Under the pieces are notes generated by a model. It saw nothing but the letters and a program-made list of their open reading frames with translations, ran no database searches and was not told the origin of the DNA. DNA of 64,000 nucleotides from Paenirhizobium cremeum. Lineage in GTDB: Bacteria > Pseudomonadota > Alphaproteobacteria > Rhizobiales > Rhizobiaceae. The stretch is taken from assembly GCF_022884085.1 (NCBI RefSeq), contig NZ_JAGGCS010000018.1, forward strand, positions 38,745 through 102,744, read 5' to 3'. This document shows positions 33,864 through 42,986 of the stretch, one piece after another (position 1 is the stretch's first letter; each line of letters begins with the position of its first letter). The translations under genes and the position numbers were made by a program.

Positions 33864-36800
33864 TCAGGCCGCCTGCAGTCCATCACGCGCGTCGGCGGCA
33901 AGCGCCTCCTCCACCTCCCGCAACGCCCTGCGCTTCTCCGCCAGCTCGTCGGCAAAGGCAAAGGCGCCGCCCTGCCGCGACCGGTAGGAGGTCAGCCGTC
34001 GCTGATACTCTTCCAGGCGCTGGCGATAACGATCCCGCTCCTCCTCGAAACCGCTGAGCGCGTGCTCGAGGCGGGAGACCGCGCCGAGCGGTGTGACGGT
34101 GACCGGCAATTCGATCTCGTAATCCGCACCCGTCCGCTGGAGCAGCGTCTGGTAGTGGTAATTGTCACCGCGGCCAAAACGCTCGCCGTCATAGACGAGA
34201 TCGAAGCCGCCGATCGAGGCGATATGAAGCTCGCCTTCCTGGCTGAGCTGGACGAGGGTGAGGATTTCCTTCATCAACGCCCGACCGGCGTCTTTCCGCT
34301 CCATGAACGGCTTGCCCATCACGGTCATCGCGAAGGCGTCGCCTGACGTCAGAACTCGGCGTTCGATATCCTGGGCGATTTCACGGATGCGGCGGGTCGC
34401 CGTTTCGATCTCGCGCTCCGCGTCGCGGATCTGCCGGCGGACTGCGAAGAGATCGTCATCATGGGCGGCGCGCAACCGTTCCAGACGGGCGATGTCGGCT
34501 TCAAGTCCCGCTTTGTGCATCAGGCGCTCATCACCACTGGCAATCGCTTTCGCCATGGCGAACTGGTTCGCCTGGCCTTCATTCAGGTCTTCGAGCCTGC
34601 GGATCGAGGTATCGCCGGAAAGGGCGGCGGCGATGAAGCGGGCCTTGCGCTCGTTCTGCTGCCACATCGTCGCGTCGAGCGAACCTTGCGTGGCATAGGC
34701 GTAGATATCGACGCCGTCATGCTGGTTGCCCTGGCGGACGATCCGGCCCTCGCGCTGCTCGATCTGCGACGGCAGCCAGGGCACATCGAGGTGATGCAGC
34801 GCCTTCAGACGAAGCTGCGCATTGACACCCGTGCCCATGGTTTCGGAACTGCCGATGAGGAAGCGGACTCTTCCGGCGCGCACATCGCCGAACAGGCGCT
34901 GCTTCGCTTCCGTCTTCTTGTAGTCCTGCATGAAGGCGATTTCCGATGCCGGCACGCCCATGCGGATCAGCTCGTCGCGGATCCAGCGATAGGCCGAGAA
35001 GCCGCGCGCCTTTTCGACATTGATCGTGCCGAGATCGGAAAAGATCATTTGCGCGGCGCCGGGCAGTTCGTATGCCTTGCCGTCCGGGCGGACATAGCTG
35101 TTCTGCGCAGTTTCCTGCCAGATCCGGTGGGCATTGCGGATGAGAAGATTGAGCTTGTTCTCCGGCTCGTCATCCATGTCAGGCATGACCAGACGCAGGT
35201 CGATCGCCGCATGGCGTCCGTCGGTGATGACGGAAAGCAGGATGTCGTCACCGGGCTCGGGTGGACGGTCGCGCTCCTCGATGGCCTTGATGCGGGTTTC
35301 CAGGATCTGTTGATAGGCCTTGAAGGCGGGTGTCGGTGCGGCGGTGAGAATCTGCCGCTTGCCGGTGGCGATCTCCGGCACCTTCACATAGGCCTTCAGG
35401 TCCTCCGGCATCACCACATCGGCGAAGGCGCGGAACATGGCGATCAGTTCGGGCACATTCACGAAGGACGCGAAGCGGCTCACCGGCTTGTATTTGCCGG
35501 ACGGTTGCAATTCCAGCTCCGTCTTCTCGTCGCCGAAATTGCTCGCCCAGGCATCGAACTCGTGCAAGCCCCGTTCGCGTAAAGCCTCATGACCGAGCAG
35601 CCGCTGGATCGAGAACATTTCGCCCAGCGTGTTGGTGATCGGGGTGCCCGACGCCAGCACCAGGGCGCGGCCCGGATTCTTCGTCTCGATGAAACGGCTC
35701 TTCACATAGAGATCCCAGGCCTTCTGCGAGCCGTTCGGGTCGATCCCCTTCAGTGTCGACATATTGGTGGCGAAGGAGAGCTTGCGGAATTCCTGCGCCT
35801 CGTCGACGACAATCTGGTCGACGCCCATCTCCGAAATCGTCAGGAGATCGTCCTTGCGGGTGGACAAGGCTTCGAGGCGCTCCTGCAGACCCTCCTTCAG
35901 CCGTTCCAGCCGTTTGCGCGACACCCGATCCTCGGCATCGACCTTCACCAGCAGATCCTCATAGAGCTGCAGCTCGTCCTGGATCATCTGTTGCTCGAAC
36001 GCCGAGGGCACGCCGATGAACCTGAACGCCGAATGGGTGATGATGATCGCATCCCAGACGGCGGTCGCGGCCCGCGACAGGAAACGCTGACGCTTGTCTT
36101 TGGTAAAATTGGTCTCGTCGGCGACGAGAATATTGGCCGACGGGTAGAGCGCCAGGAATTCTCTTCCCGCCTGCGCCAGGCAATGACCGGGCACGACCAG
36201 CATCGCCTTGGCGATCAGCCCGAGGCGGCGCTGCTCCATGATGCTTGCCGCCATGGTCATGGTCTTGCCGGCGCCAACGGCATGCGCAAGATAAGTCGAG
36301 CCGGAAGAGATGATCCGCCAGATGCCGCGTTTCTGGTGGCCATAAAGAGTAAAGGCGCCTGAGGCGCCCGGAAGCTGGAGATGCGAGCCGTCGAATTTCC
36401 TCGGCGCGATGTTGTTGAAGCGGTCGTTGTAGACCCGCGCCAGCCGGTCGGTGCGATCCGGATCGGTCCAGACCCAGGTCTGGAAGGCTTGCCTGATCTT
36501 CTGCAGCTTGTCGCGCGCTGCTTCCGTGTCGATGACGTTCAGCACCCGGCGCTCACCGCCGGCCTCCTTGATCGTGTCGAAGATCTGCGGCACGCGGGAG
36601 TTCAGCGCATCGGCGAGCAGTTCGCCGGCGTCGCGGCGGCTGGTGCCCCATTCTGACGTGCCGGCGGCCGTATAGCCAAGCTGCCTTGCCTCAACCGTCC
36701 ATGACCCCAGTTCCGGCATATGATGGATGCGGATTTCCGCACCCATCATCTCACGCACGAAGGCAACGACGTCGGAGGCAGGGATCCATGGTGCACCGAG

Positions 36801-38966
36801 GCGCGCTGTGATGTCCGATGGACCGAGATCAGCGGGCTGCACCGCCTGAAGCGCGACGACATTGCGCCGGAACTCCGCGTCGAGTTCGGCGGCCGCCTCC
36901 GCCCCGGCAAGCTTCGTGCGGACCGGACCGGAGAGATAGGCATCCGAGGTCTGCCAGGAACCGTCGGCCGGATCGCGGAAGATGGCGTCGCCCAGTTCGG
37001 CGATGACAGCTTGCACGTCTCGGTGCAGCAGCTCAGCGATGTGCTCGATATCGACGCGGCCGCGTTCGTTCAGAACCACGGCCAGCGCGTCCGCGGCGCT
37101 GGTGATGTCAGGCGAGACCGGCGGCGAGATCACCCGTTCGGAGAAGATCGGACCCGGCCGCGCCGTGTCGGTCTCGAGGTCGTAATCCTCGATCGAGGCG
37201 ACCAGCCAGCAATCGGGGTCGTCGCGGAAGGGTGCAAGGTTCGGCTGGCGGTGAACCTCACGCACTTCTCCGGTTTCGTCATTCTCGGTGATGGAAACCG
37301 TGGTGTGGTTGATCGGACCGAAATCGCGGACGAAGGACGACCAGGCGATGCGCAAACGCACCTGCATATCCCGCCACGGGCGATCCTGCTCTTGGGCCTT
37401 CAGCACCTCGCGCACGGCATCGCGGACCGGGATCAGCTTGTGGATGATGCGGACATGCTTTTCCGGAATGCCTTCGGTGGAGCGGCCCTTGCGGACCTTG
37501 ATCTGAACCGGCGCGCCATCGACCATCTGCATGAGGCCATGGCGGTTGTCGATGAAGAAGCTGCCTTCGCGAACCTGTTCGGATCGGGGACGGAGATCGA
37601 CGATCTCACCAAGCTCGGTTTCGAGGTCGATGTCGATCTCGGTCGGCTCGCCGTCGTAGCGGCCTTCGGGAAGTAGGAGGATGGCCCGCTGCAGCACCGC
37701 CTCAAGGTCTTCGCAGGCACGCGGTCGGCATGTATAGGTCTCGCCGCACGGGCCAGATGTCAGTGCGTGGTCGCCGAGCACGAAATCGGGATGGCGCGCG
37801 AACCAGCGATTGACGCGGATCGCGCCCTCGTCTTGCGTTGCGGCCCGCACCTCCTCCAGATCGAGCCAGGCGAGATCACTTGTCCGTTCGCCCGCCTTGC
37901 GTTTGCGGAAGAACAGGATGTCGACCACCACGTCCGTGCCGGCGTCGCGCCGGAAACTGCCTTCGGGCAGGCGGATCGCCGCGATCAGGTCGGCGGATTT
38001 GGCGATATGCTCGCGGGCGGTCGCGTCGGCCTTGTCCATCGTACCGGAACTGGTGACGAAGGCGGCGAAAGCGCCGGGTTTCAGCAGGTCGATGGACTTC
38101 GCGATGAAGTAGTCGTGCAGGCGCAGACCGAGCGAGCGATATTGCCGGTCGGAACGCACGGTGCGATCGGAAAACGGTGGATTGCCGATGGCGAGATCGT
38201 AGATCGGCGCAAGCTCGGTGCGCGCGAAATCGCCCTCGATGATCCGGGCCTTCGGTTGAAGCAGCCGCGCGATACGCGCGGTGACAGGATCGAGCTCGAT
38301 CCCGGTCACATAGCTCCTGTCGCGATATTCCTCCGGCTTCAGCGCCGGAAACAGCCCCGTGCCAATGCCCGGCTCCAGCACACGACCGCCGCGCCAGCCC
38401 AAGCGCTGCAAACCTGCCCAGATCGCCCGGATGATGAATTCCGGCGTGAAATGGGCATACTGCGTGCAACGCGACAGGCTGGAATAGTCGCTCTCGGACA
38501 CTGCATTCTCGAGCGACGAGCCGAGATCGTCCCAGCCCTCCCGGAATTCGACTTCGCCCGGCCGGCGGAACATGCCATTGGCCAATTCGCCAGCGCCGAA
38601 TCCGGTGAAGCGGATCAGTCTCTTCTGCTGCTCGCGGGTCACCGGAATGTCGAGCTTCTCGATCTCGCTGGCGATCAGGATGGCCGCGACGTTCATCCTC
38701 GCCCGCTCCTTCCAGGATGCGGCGAGACCACGATCCTCGCCGTCTTCGAGATAGAAGTTGGTGCGATCGCCTTGTTTGCGGACGGCAGGCTTTCGCGGGG
38801 CTGCGCGCGGCATCGCCGGTGCGGGCGCCGGCGGCGTCGGATCGGGATCGTCGTCATTCGCCGGCTCCGGTGCGAAACCACCGAAGGCGGTGACACCGAG
38901 GCCGAACCCGGACGACAGCGCGCTTGAGCCGAACATGTCGAGGGTGAAGGGATCGTCATGCGCCAT
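33864..38966 (-). CDS. Giant N6-adenine methylase / SNF2-like helicase fusion protein
   Basis: A 1700-residue protein. A disordered Pro/Ala-rich N terminus (about 30-70) leads to a class I methyltransferase: VLEPGIGTGLFPALKP (SAM motif I, about 197) and DLAIGNPPFSDR (NPPF catalytic motif, about 260). After a middle region comes an SF2/SNF2-type helicase: TYLAHAVGAGKTMTMAA (Walker A, about 899), QIVVDEAQEFRKLS (Walker B, about 1052), SETMGTGVNAQLRLKAL and QIEQREGRIVRQGNQ (motifs V and VI, about 1380-1410). The last 250 residues include coiled coils. Such fusions are common on plasmids and phages and are thought to aid antirestriction or DNA protection, like phage DarB. No specificity subunit lies nearby. 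Confidence 0.93.
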   Translation of the reverse strand: MAHDDPFTLDMFGSSALSSGFGLGVTAFGGFAPEPANDDDPDPTPPAPAPAMPRAAPRKPAVRKQGDRTNFYLEDGEDRGLAASWKERARMNVAAILIASEIEKLDIPVTREQQKRLIRFTGFGAGELANGMFRRPGEVEFREGWDDLGSSLENAVSESDYSSLSRCTQYAHFTPEFIIRAIWAGLQRLGWRGGRVLEPGIGTGLFPALKPEEYRDRSYVTGIELDPVTARIARLLQPKARIIEGDFARTELAPIYDLAIGNPPFSDRTVRSDRQYRSLGLRLHDYFIAKSIDLLKPGAFAAFVTSSGTMDKADATAREHIAKSADLIAAIRLPEGSFRRDAGTDVVVDILFFRKRKAGERTSDLAWLDLEEVRAATQDEGAIRVNRWFARHPDFVLGDHALTSGPCGETYTCRPRACEDLEAVLQRAILLLPEGRYDGEPTEIDIDLETELGEIVDLRPRSEQVREGSFFIDNRHGLMQMVDGAPVQIKVRKGRSTEGIPEKHVRIIHKLIPVRDAVREVLKAQEQDRPWRDMQVRLRIAWSSFVRDFGPINHTTVSITENDETGEVREVHRQPNLAPFRDDPDCWLVASIEDYDLETDTARPGPIFSERVISPPVSPDITSAADALAVVLNERGRVDIEHIAELLHRDVQAVIAELGDAIFRDPADGSWQTSDAYLSGPVRTKLAGAEAAAELDAEFRRNVVALQAVQPADLGPSDITARLGAPWIPASDVVAFVREMMGAEIRIHHMPELGSWTVEARQLGYTAAGTSEWGTSRRDAGELLADALNSRVPQIFDTIKEAGGERRVLNVIDTEAARDKLQKIRQAFQTWVWTDPDRTDRLARVYNDRFNNIAPRKFDGSHLQLPGASGAFTLYGHQKRGIWRIISSGSTYLAHAVGAGKTMTMAASIMEQRRLGLIAKAMLVVPGHCLAQAGREFLALYPSANILVADETNFTKDKRQRFLSRAATAVWDAIIITHSAFRFIGVPSAFEQQMIQDELQLYEDLLVKVDAEDRVSRKRLERLKEGLQERLEALSTRKDDLLTISEMGVDQIVVDEAQEFRKLSFATNMSTLKGIDPNGSQKAWDLYVKSRFIETKNPGRALVLASGTPITNTLGEMFSIQRLLGHEALRERGLHEFDAWASNFGDEKTELELQPSGKYKPVSRFASFVNVPELIAMFRAFADVVMPEDLKAYVKVPEIATGKRQILTAAPTPAFKAYQQILETRIKAIEERDRPPEPGDDILLSVITDGRHAAIDLRLVMPDMDDEPENKLNLLIRNAHRIWQETAQNSYVRPDGKAYELPGAAQMIFSDLGTINVEKARGFSAYRWIRDELIRMGVPASEIAFMQDYKKTEAKQRLFGDVRAGRVRFLIGSSETMGTGVNAQLRLKALHHLDVPWLPSQIEQREGRIVRQGNQHDGVDIYAYATQGSLDATMWQQNERKARFIAAALSGDTSIRRLEDLNEGQANQFAMAKAIASGDERLMHKAGLEADIARLERLRAAHDDDLFAVRRQIRDAEREIETATRRIREIAQDIERRVLTSGDAFAMTVMGKPFMERKDAGRALMKEILTLVQLSQEGELHIASIGGFDLVYDGERFGRGDNYHYQTLLQRTGADYEIELPVTVTPLGAVSRLEHALSGFEEERDRYRQRLEEYQRRLTSYRSRQGGAFAFADELAEKRRALREVEEALAADARDGLQAA

Positions 38967-39067
38967 TTGAAAGATTCTCCTGTTTGAGGGCGCGCGCCGG
39001 TTTGCCCGCCGGCAATGCAGGCGGTTCGGTCGCGCGAGATTGGGTGGGTGAGGCGAAAGCGCCGCGG

Positions 39068-39466
39068 TCAGCGGCGGATCAGGCTGAGGGATAGGGACGT
39101 GTCGTCCATGGTGATCTGAAGATGCGTCGCGTCCGGCGCGGCCGCCGTCAGCCGTTCGAGTTCGACGGCATCGATGAACTCGACGCCGTCATCGCCGCCA
39201 AAGTGTCGGCGCTTGTAGTGCCAAGTGTCGGGATTGGTTTTCGGGTCGCATTCCTCGGCGTAGACGACGAACGGGCGCTGGCCCTCGGCGAGTTTGCCGT
39301 TCGAGAGAAGGTAGACGCCCTCATCACCGACCAGCCACAGGCCGGGTCTGGCGTCTGTTTCCGGCGATATTCCCTGATAGGGAACGCGATATCCGCCATT
39401 GGCGTCAGCGTCGGCGCGGCCGCGATCGAGCACGGCGCGCATTTCGGCGATGGAGAAGGTGAACAT
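39068..39466 (-). CDS. DUF3085 family protein
   Basis: A 132-residue protein: MFTFSIAEMRAVLDRGRADA, then GLWLVGDEGVYLLSNGKLAE, QRPFVVYAEECDPKTNPDTW and FGGDDGVEFIDAVE. This pattern is DUF3085, found beside DUF1419 and the methylase-helicase on alphaproteobacterial plasmids. Function is unknown. The start follows GAGGAGG. It stands 101 bases before the methylase-helicase gene and 12 bases after the DUF1419 gene, so all three are likely co-transcribed. Confidence 0.9.
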   Translation of the reverse strand: MFTFSIAEMRAVLDRGRADADANGGYRVPYQGISPETDARPGLWLVGDEGVYLLSNGKLAEGQRPFVVYAEECDPKTNPDTWHYKRRHFGGDDGVEFIDAVELERLTAAAPDATHLQITMDDTSLSLSLIRR

Positions 39467-39478
39467 TATCCGCCCTCC

Positions 39479-40081
39479 TCATGCCGCGAGGGCGTCGGGC
39501 AGGTAACGCAGATGCACCGGCAGCTTTGCCGCGATCTCCGTGTCAGTCAGGTGGTCGAGCAGCTTGCATGTCGTGGCGCCTGGCTTGGCGAAGAACATGA
39601 CCGTGCGCTTGCCGCGATCGGCCTCCGGCCAGCGCTCGCCGGCATAGCCGCGATAATCGTCGGCCGTGCTCGACCAGATATGCTCGAGGCGCTCCTCGCG
39701 CGTCATTGCCCGGACGGGACGGGATTCGCGCTCCACGATCGCGGCACGCATACGCTCGCAGGATCCTTTGTCGGCCACGTCGCAATATCCATGGAAATGC
39801 CGGATACGGCCGTCGATCGACAGGGTGAAGAAAATCGAGGTGATCGAGCCGGTGAGGAATTCGCGCATGGCGAACATGTCGCCCCGCATCCAGAGCGGCG
39901 GCAGGATCTCGAACATATAGTCATGTTCACGCTCACGGATTTCGAACCACTCGCCGCGGTAAAGCCCGCCGTCGTCGTCCGCCCACCGGTTCGGGCGTCC
40001 CGCATGGCGGTCGAACATGCGGAACATCTGGTGCCGGTCGGCGATGCCCTGAAAGACTTTGCGGATGGGAGAGAGGGTCAT
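39479..40081 (-). CDS. DUF1419 family protein
   Basis: A 200-residue protein covering DUF1419: MTLSPIRKVFQGIADRHQMF, GEWFEIREREHDYMFEILPP, LWMRGDMFAMREFLTGSITS, then RHFHGYCDVADKGS and TREERLEHIWSSTADDYRGY. The family occurs on rhizobial and related plasmids and is of unknown function. AGGAG precedes the ATG at 40081; the longer open frame is not family-like. It is in the same block as DUF3085 and the TOPRIM gene. No membrane segments are seen. Confidence 0.9.
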   Translation of the reverse strand: MTLSPIRKVFQGIADRHQMFRMFDRHAGRPNRWADDDGGLYRGEWFEIREREHDYMFEILPPLWMRGDMFAMREFLTGSITSIFFTLSIDGRIRHFHGYCDVADKGSCERMRAAIVERESRPVRAMTREERLEHIWSSTADDYRGYAGERWPEADRGKRTVMFFAKPGATTCKLLDHLTDTEIAAKLPVHLRYLPDALAA

Positions 40082-40226
40082 GAGTGGGCTCCTTTTGGCC
40101 TTCGTCGGGGCGAAAGCGCGGCGGAACCTCATGGTCGCCATCTCCTCTTCAGCCCTTCCTGACCCCTCCCCCAAGGCCGCCTCTCCGTCCGGACGGGTCA
40201 AGGGCCGGCTTCAGCCGGGCGAAGCT

Positions 40227-41192
40227 TCACCCTTGACGCGGCCGGCGGGCATGCGGCAGGCCTCTTCCGCTTCTCTCCCTTTTCCGTTCCTTCTTTTCCT
40301 TCTCCCGCGCCCTGAGCGCGTCGTTCCAGTCCTCGACCGGCGGCATGAGACGCAGCCAGTCGCAACCGGCCGCATCGGCGATGTCGCGCAGCCGGCCAGC
40401 GAAGGTCTCGCCCTGGCCATTGGCGTCCGTTGCGGCGACGAGCTGGACGCCGAGACGCGCGGCGAGCTTGCAGAGCGCGGCATCTGTCGCCGGCGACCAT
40501 CCCCCGCCGGTGCTGAGATACTGACTGCCTTCTCTCGCACCTTCAAAGGCGGCCAGGCTCATGGCGTCGATCGCCGCCTCCGTCACGCATAGTCGCAAGG
40601 CGTCCATCGGACCGAACCGGAAGAGGACCTTCGTTCCGCCGGTTGCAAAGCCACGCCAGTCGGGGCCACGTTCCTCCCAACCGGTGACGACGCCCTCATC
40701 ATCGAGATGGGCGGCCCACATGCTGCCATGCGGGCCTTCCCGCAGCACGTTGAGCCGCACGGCGTCGCGAATGATCGCCTCGGGCAGGCAGCGCTCCTCC
40801 CGCAGATAGCGCCAGGTCATCGAGCCTCGCCATGGTTTGCGGCGTTGCTCCCATCGGTCCTGAATGGGTCTGGACGGAATGGACGCGCCCACGGATGGGG
40901 TCCAGACCGGCTCCCTGGACACGAAGCCGACCAATGAAGCGATGCGGTCGAGCGCTTCGATGAAGGCTATACCGTCGAGGTGCCCGGCCAGGCTGAAGAC
41001 GTCGCCTTTCGCGTCGGAGAGGGGATCGAACCATCCCCGCCCCTCATGGATGACGATGACGATTTCCGCTCCCCGCCGGTATTTGACGGCCCTGCGTGTG
41101 CTTTCCTGCCTGTCCACCGCAAAGCCCGCCTGCTCCAGCAGGGCGCCGCACGGAACCCGGTCCCGCAGGTCCTCCAGCTCTTCTTTTCTCAT
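40227..41192 (-). CDS. DUF3991 and TOPRIM domain protein (primase-like)
   Basis: A 321-residue protein. Residues about 1-85 are DUF3991-like (EELEDLRDRVPCGALLEQAG and the W-F-D-P-L loop GRGWFDPLSDAKGDVF), and about 195-290 a TOPRIM domain: LCVTEAAIDAMSLAAFEGAR with the Glu, and LVAATDANGQGETFAGRL with DxN-type acidic residues. Related proteins on plasmids may prime the complementary strand of transferred DNA, but activity is not proven. The C-terminal 25 residues are Lys/Arg-rich. ATG 41192 is chosen; the frame is open to 41384. A tra-box-like site lies about 120 bases upstream, so it may be TraR-controlled. Confidence 0.88.
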   Translation of the reverse strand: MRKEELEDLRDRVPCGALLEQAGFAVDRQESTRRAVKYRRGAEIVIVIHEGRGWFDPLSDAKGDVFSLAGHLDGIAFIEALDRIASLVGFVSREPVWTPSVGASIPSRPIQDRWEQRRKPWRGSMTWRYLREERCLPEAIIRDAVRLNVLREGPHGSMWAAHLDDEGVVTGWEERGPDWRGFATGGTKVLFRFGPMDALRLCVTEAAIDAMSLAAFEGAREGSQYLSTGGGWSPATDAALCKLAARLGVQLVAATDANGQGETFAGRLRDIADAAGCDWLRLMPPVEDWNDALRAREKEKKERKRERSGRGLPHARRPRQG

Positions 41193-41308
41193 GTGTTTGC
41201 CGGCGCGTTCGCGTCCGCCTTTCTTGTCCTCTTTTTCTCTTCCCGCAATTTGCGGAACCGCCTGCCCCGGTCCGCGAAGAGCAAAGGGGGCAAGGGCGTG
41301 GCTGGCAA

Positions 41309-41326
41309 TCTGCAGATCTGCACCTT
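41309..41326. promoter_or_regulatory. tra-box-like TraR site upstream of the TOPRIM gene
   Basis: ATCTGCAGATCTGCACCT matches the tra-box consensus ATGTGCAGATCTGCACAT at 16 of 18 positions; the inner CTGCAGATCTGCAC is intact apart from one base. It is 117 bases upstream of the TOPRIM gene start and 21 kb from the tra operons. Confidence 0.6.
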
Positions 41327-41411
41327 CGCGCCGACGGCCCGTGCCAGGCGCGGCGAAGCCTCCCTTGCCGCCTGCCGCTCGCAAGCGGCACCCATGAAGG
41401 GAAATGCCGGC

Positions 41412-41597
41412 TCAATGAGCCGGCCGGCGATCGTAGGGGTCGAATTCGTGAATAATGTCGAGATCGTCCTCGGCGTCGATTTCGTCGCTGACGACGACGC
41501 CGAATTCGTCGCCGGACCTGAACAGCGTGACCGGGACCATGAGGGTGCGGGCAAGTGCGAAGGCATGAGACTGAGCGAGAGCAAGATCCTGTGCCAT
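41412..41597 (-). CDS. Small acidic hypothetical protein (61 aa)
   Basis: A 61-residue protein: MAQDLALAQSHAFALARTLM, a short strand VPVTLFRSGDEFGVVVSDEI, and a strongly acidic end (DAEDDLDIIHEFDPYD). GGAGG at 9 bases fixes the start at 41597, though the frame is open upstream. The shape suggests a DNA-mimic-like or adaptor peptide, but this is speculation. A CCGAT-loop hairpin variant lies 19 bases upstream of its start. It is probably the first gene before the TOPRIM block, though a tra-box-like site separates them. Confidence 0.7.
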   Translation of the reverse strand: MAQDLALAQSHAFALARTLMVPVTLFRSGDEFGVVVSDEIDAEDDLDIIHEFDPYDRRPAH

Positions 41598-41615
41598 GTG
41601 AGAAACCTCCGTCCG

Positions 41616-41634
41616 GAGCGGGCCGATCCCGCTC
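41616..41634 (-). promoter_or_regulatory. Leader hairpin with CCGAT loop, copy 3 (variant stem)
   Basis: GAGCGGG-CCGAT-CCCGCTC: the loop is the same as at 24957 and 27237, but the 7-bp stem is different in sequence and still fully paired. It lies 19 bases before the start codon at 41597. The downstream 'GGACCGGGGACGG' at about 41650 also resembles the flank of copy 1. Confidence 0.55.
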
Positions 41635-41879
41635 GATGGCTCCTCGAAGGACCGGGGACGGTCGCGATCACCGCGAAGGCGAAGCCGAGCGGCCGCACGC
41701 GTGCGTAGCGGACCCTCAACGGGTTGATCGTCGGAGATCCGGACCTGGTCCAGGACGCCATCATCTGAGAGCGGGATTGGTTTGCTTCGGATGGGCGGGG
41801 GGTTCCGGCACAGATCGTTCACTCGCGGCACAGCGATCGCCGCGGCCAGAGTGTTGTGCGTTATCCGCCGTTCAGCCGT

Positions 41880-42152
41880 TCAGCTGCGACCGGCGGCTTC
41901 CTGATCGGCGATGGCCTTGACGACCTCGAAGTCCATCTCGGCACGCGGCTCGATGCGGGCGACTTCGCTGGCGACCTTGGCCCAATGCCAGGATTCGGCG
42001 GCATTCCCTTGCGCCCGGCTGCGTGCAGCTCTTCGCTGCGCTTCATAATAGGCATTGACCGGGTCGGCTGCGGCCAGTCGCTTGGCGTCTTCCTGCCAGC
42101 GGCGGCGAAGCTCTCGGCGGTGTTCGATCCATTGCCCCAGTAATCCGATCAT
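41880..42152 (-). CDS. Small hypothetical protein (90 aa)
   Basis: A 90-residue, helical protein rich in Arg, Ala and Trp: MIGLLGQWIEHRRELRRRWQ, NAYYEAQRRAARSRAQGNAA, then ESWHWAKVASEVARIEPRAE. The ATG at 42152 overlaps the DUF429 stop by four bases, which fixes the start. It has the look of a small helical DNA-associated or regulatory protein and I do not recognise a family. It is the third gene of the exonuclease-DUF429 operon. Confidence 0.7.
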   Translation of the reverse strand: MIGLLGQWIEHRRELRRRWQEDAKRLAAADPVNAYYEAQRRAARSRAQGNAAESWHWAKVASEVARIEPRAEMDFEVVKAIADQEAAGRS

Positions 42153-42970
42153 CGCCGACCCCGCCGCGACGCCAGAAGCTCCGATTGGGGTATCCAGATC
42201 GCAGACGTGTCGTCGCCGAACGGCACGGCGGTTCCCTCGAAAACGCATATGCCGGCCCACGCGCAAATGACCGCGTCGAGCATGTCCTCAAACGCCTTCA
42301 ACTGCCATGATGGAGCTTCAAACGGAGGTAGCCGCAATATCTCGGAAGCGCCTTTTATTTCCAGGTCGAGGCTGGCGACGATCGCGCTCCAGGTTTCGAA
42401 GAGTTTGCTGCGCCGGCTGACGGGGGTTTCCATTGGCCAATAGTTGCGCGTCTTCGCCTGCTTGTAAGGCAGCCGCTTTTCGGCGCGCATCAGTTCGACC
42501 AGGGCCGGATGCGGGTAGACTTCCAACAGGCCCGGCGCGCTAACCTCCCGCGTCAGCAGTCCGTACCCGCAGCACTCGAAGCCGCTCTTCAAACCATCGC
42601 TGATCTTGCCGGGCCTGATCGCGCTCGGTGTGTGGGTGCTGCAGTGCCGGGCGCCGTAAGCTGCCGAGACCAGATTGTCCGACACGCGCCGCGCTGCGAT
42701 CGGCTCACGAGACAGAGGCATATCCACGGCCACGAGATCGACAGGCGCTCCAGCGATTTTTGCAGCTGCGGCGAGAAGAGCCGCGGGTTCTGCGACCGAA
42801 CCGGAAGGGCGGGACGTGGAGATCGGCCCCTCATCGGCGTGGGCCAGGAGTTGACGATAAGACGACCCCGCGAAGATCAGGCGCCAATCGCCACCCATGG
42901 AGGAAACCAGCGCGACACCGCTCGGCTGTGTCGCCGTCCAGGCTGCATCAATCCCCAGAATGGTCGTCAT
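42149..42970 (-). CDS. DUF429 family protein (RNase H-like fold)
   Basis: A 273-residue protein matching DUF429: MTTILGIDAAWTATQPSGVA with the first Asp of an RNase H-like fold, DLVAVDMPLSREPIAARRVS with the second (VDMPL), TREVSAPGLLEVYPHPALVE, and AFEDMLDAVICAWAG with the late Asp. DUF429 proteins are predicted nucleases, with unclear substrate. The start follows GGGAGG. It lies 16 bases after the exonuclease gene, so they share a transcript and may act together on nucleic acid. Confidence 0.9.
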   Translation of the reverse strand: MTTILGIDAAWTATQPSGVALVSSMGGDWRLIFAGSSYRQLLAHADEGPISTSRPSGSVAEPAALLAAAAKIAGAPVDLVAVDMPLSREPIAARRVSDNLVSAAYGARHCSTHTPSAIRPGKISDGLKSGFECCGYGLLTREVSAPGLLEVYPHPALVELMRAEKRLPYKQAKTRNYWPMETPVSRRSKLFETWSAIVASLDLEIKGASEILRLPPFEAPSWQLKAFEDMLDAVICAWAGICVFEGTAVPFGDDTSAIWIPQSELLASRRGRR

Positions 42971-42986
42971 CGCGCCTCCCGACCAT

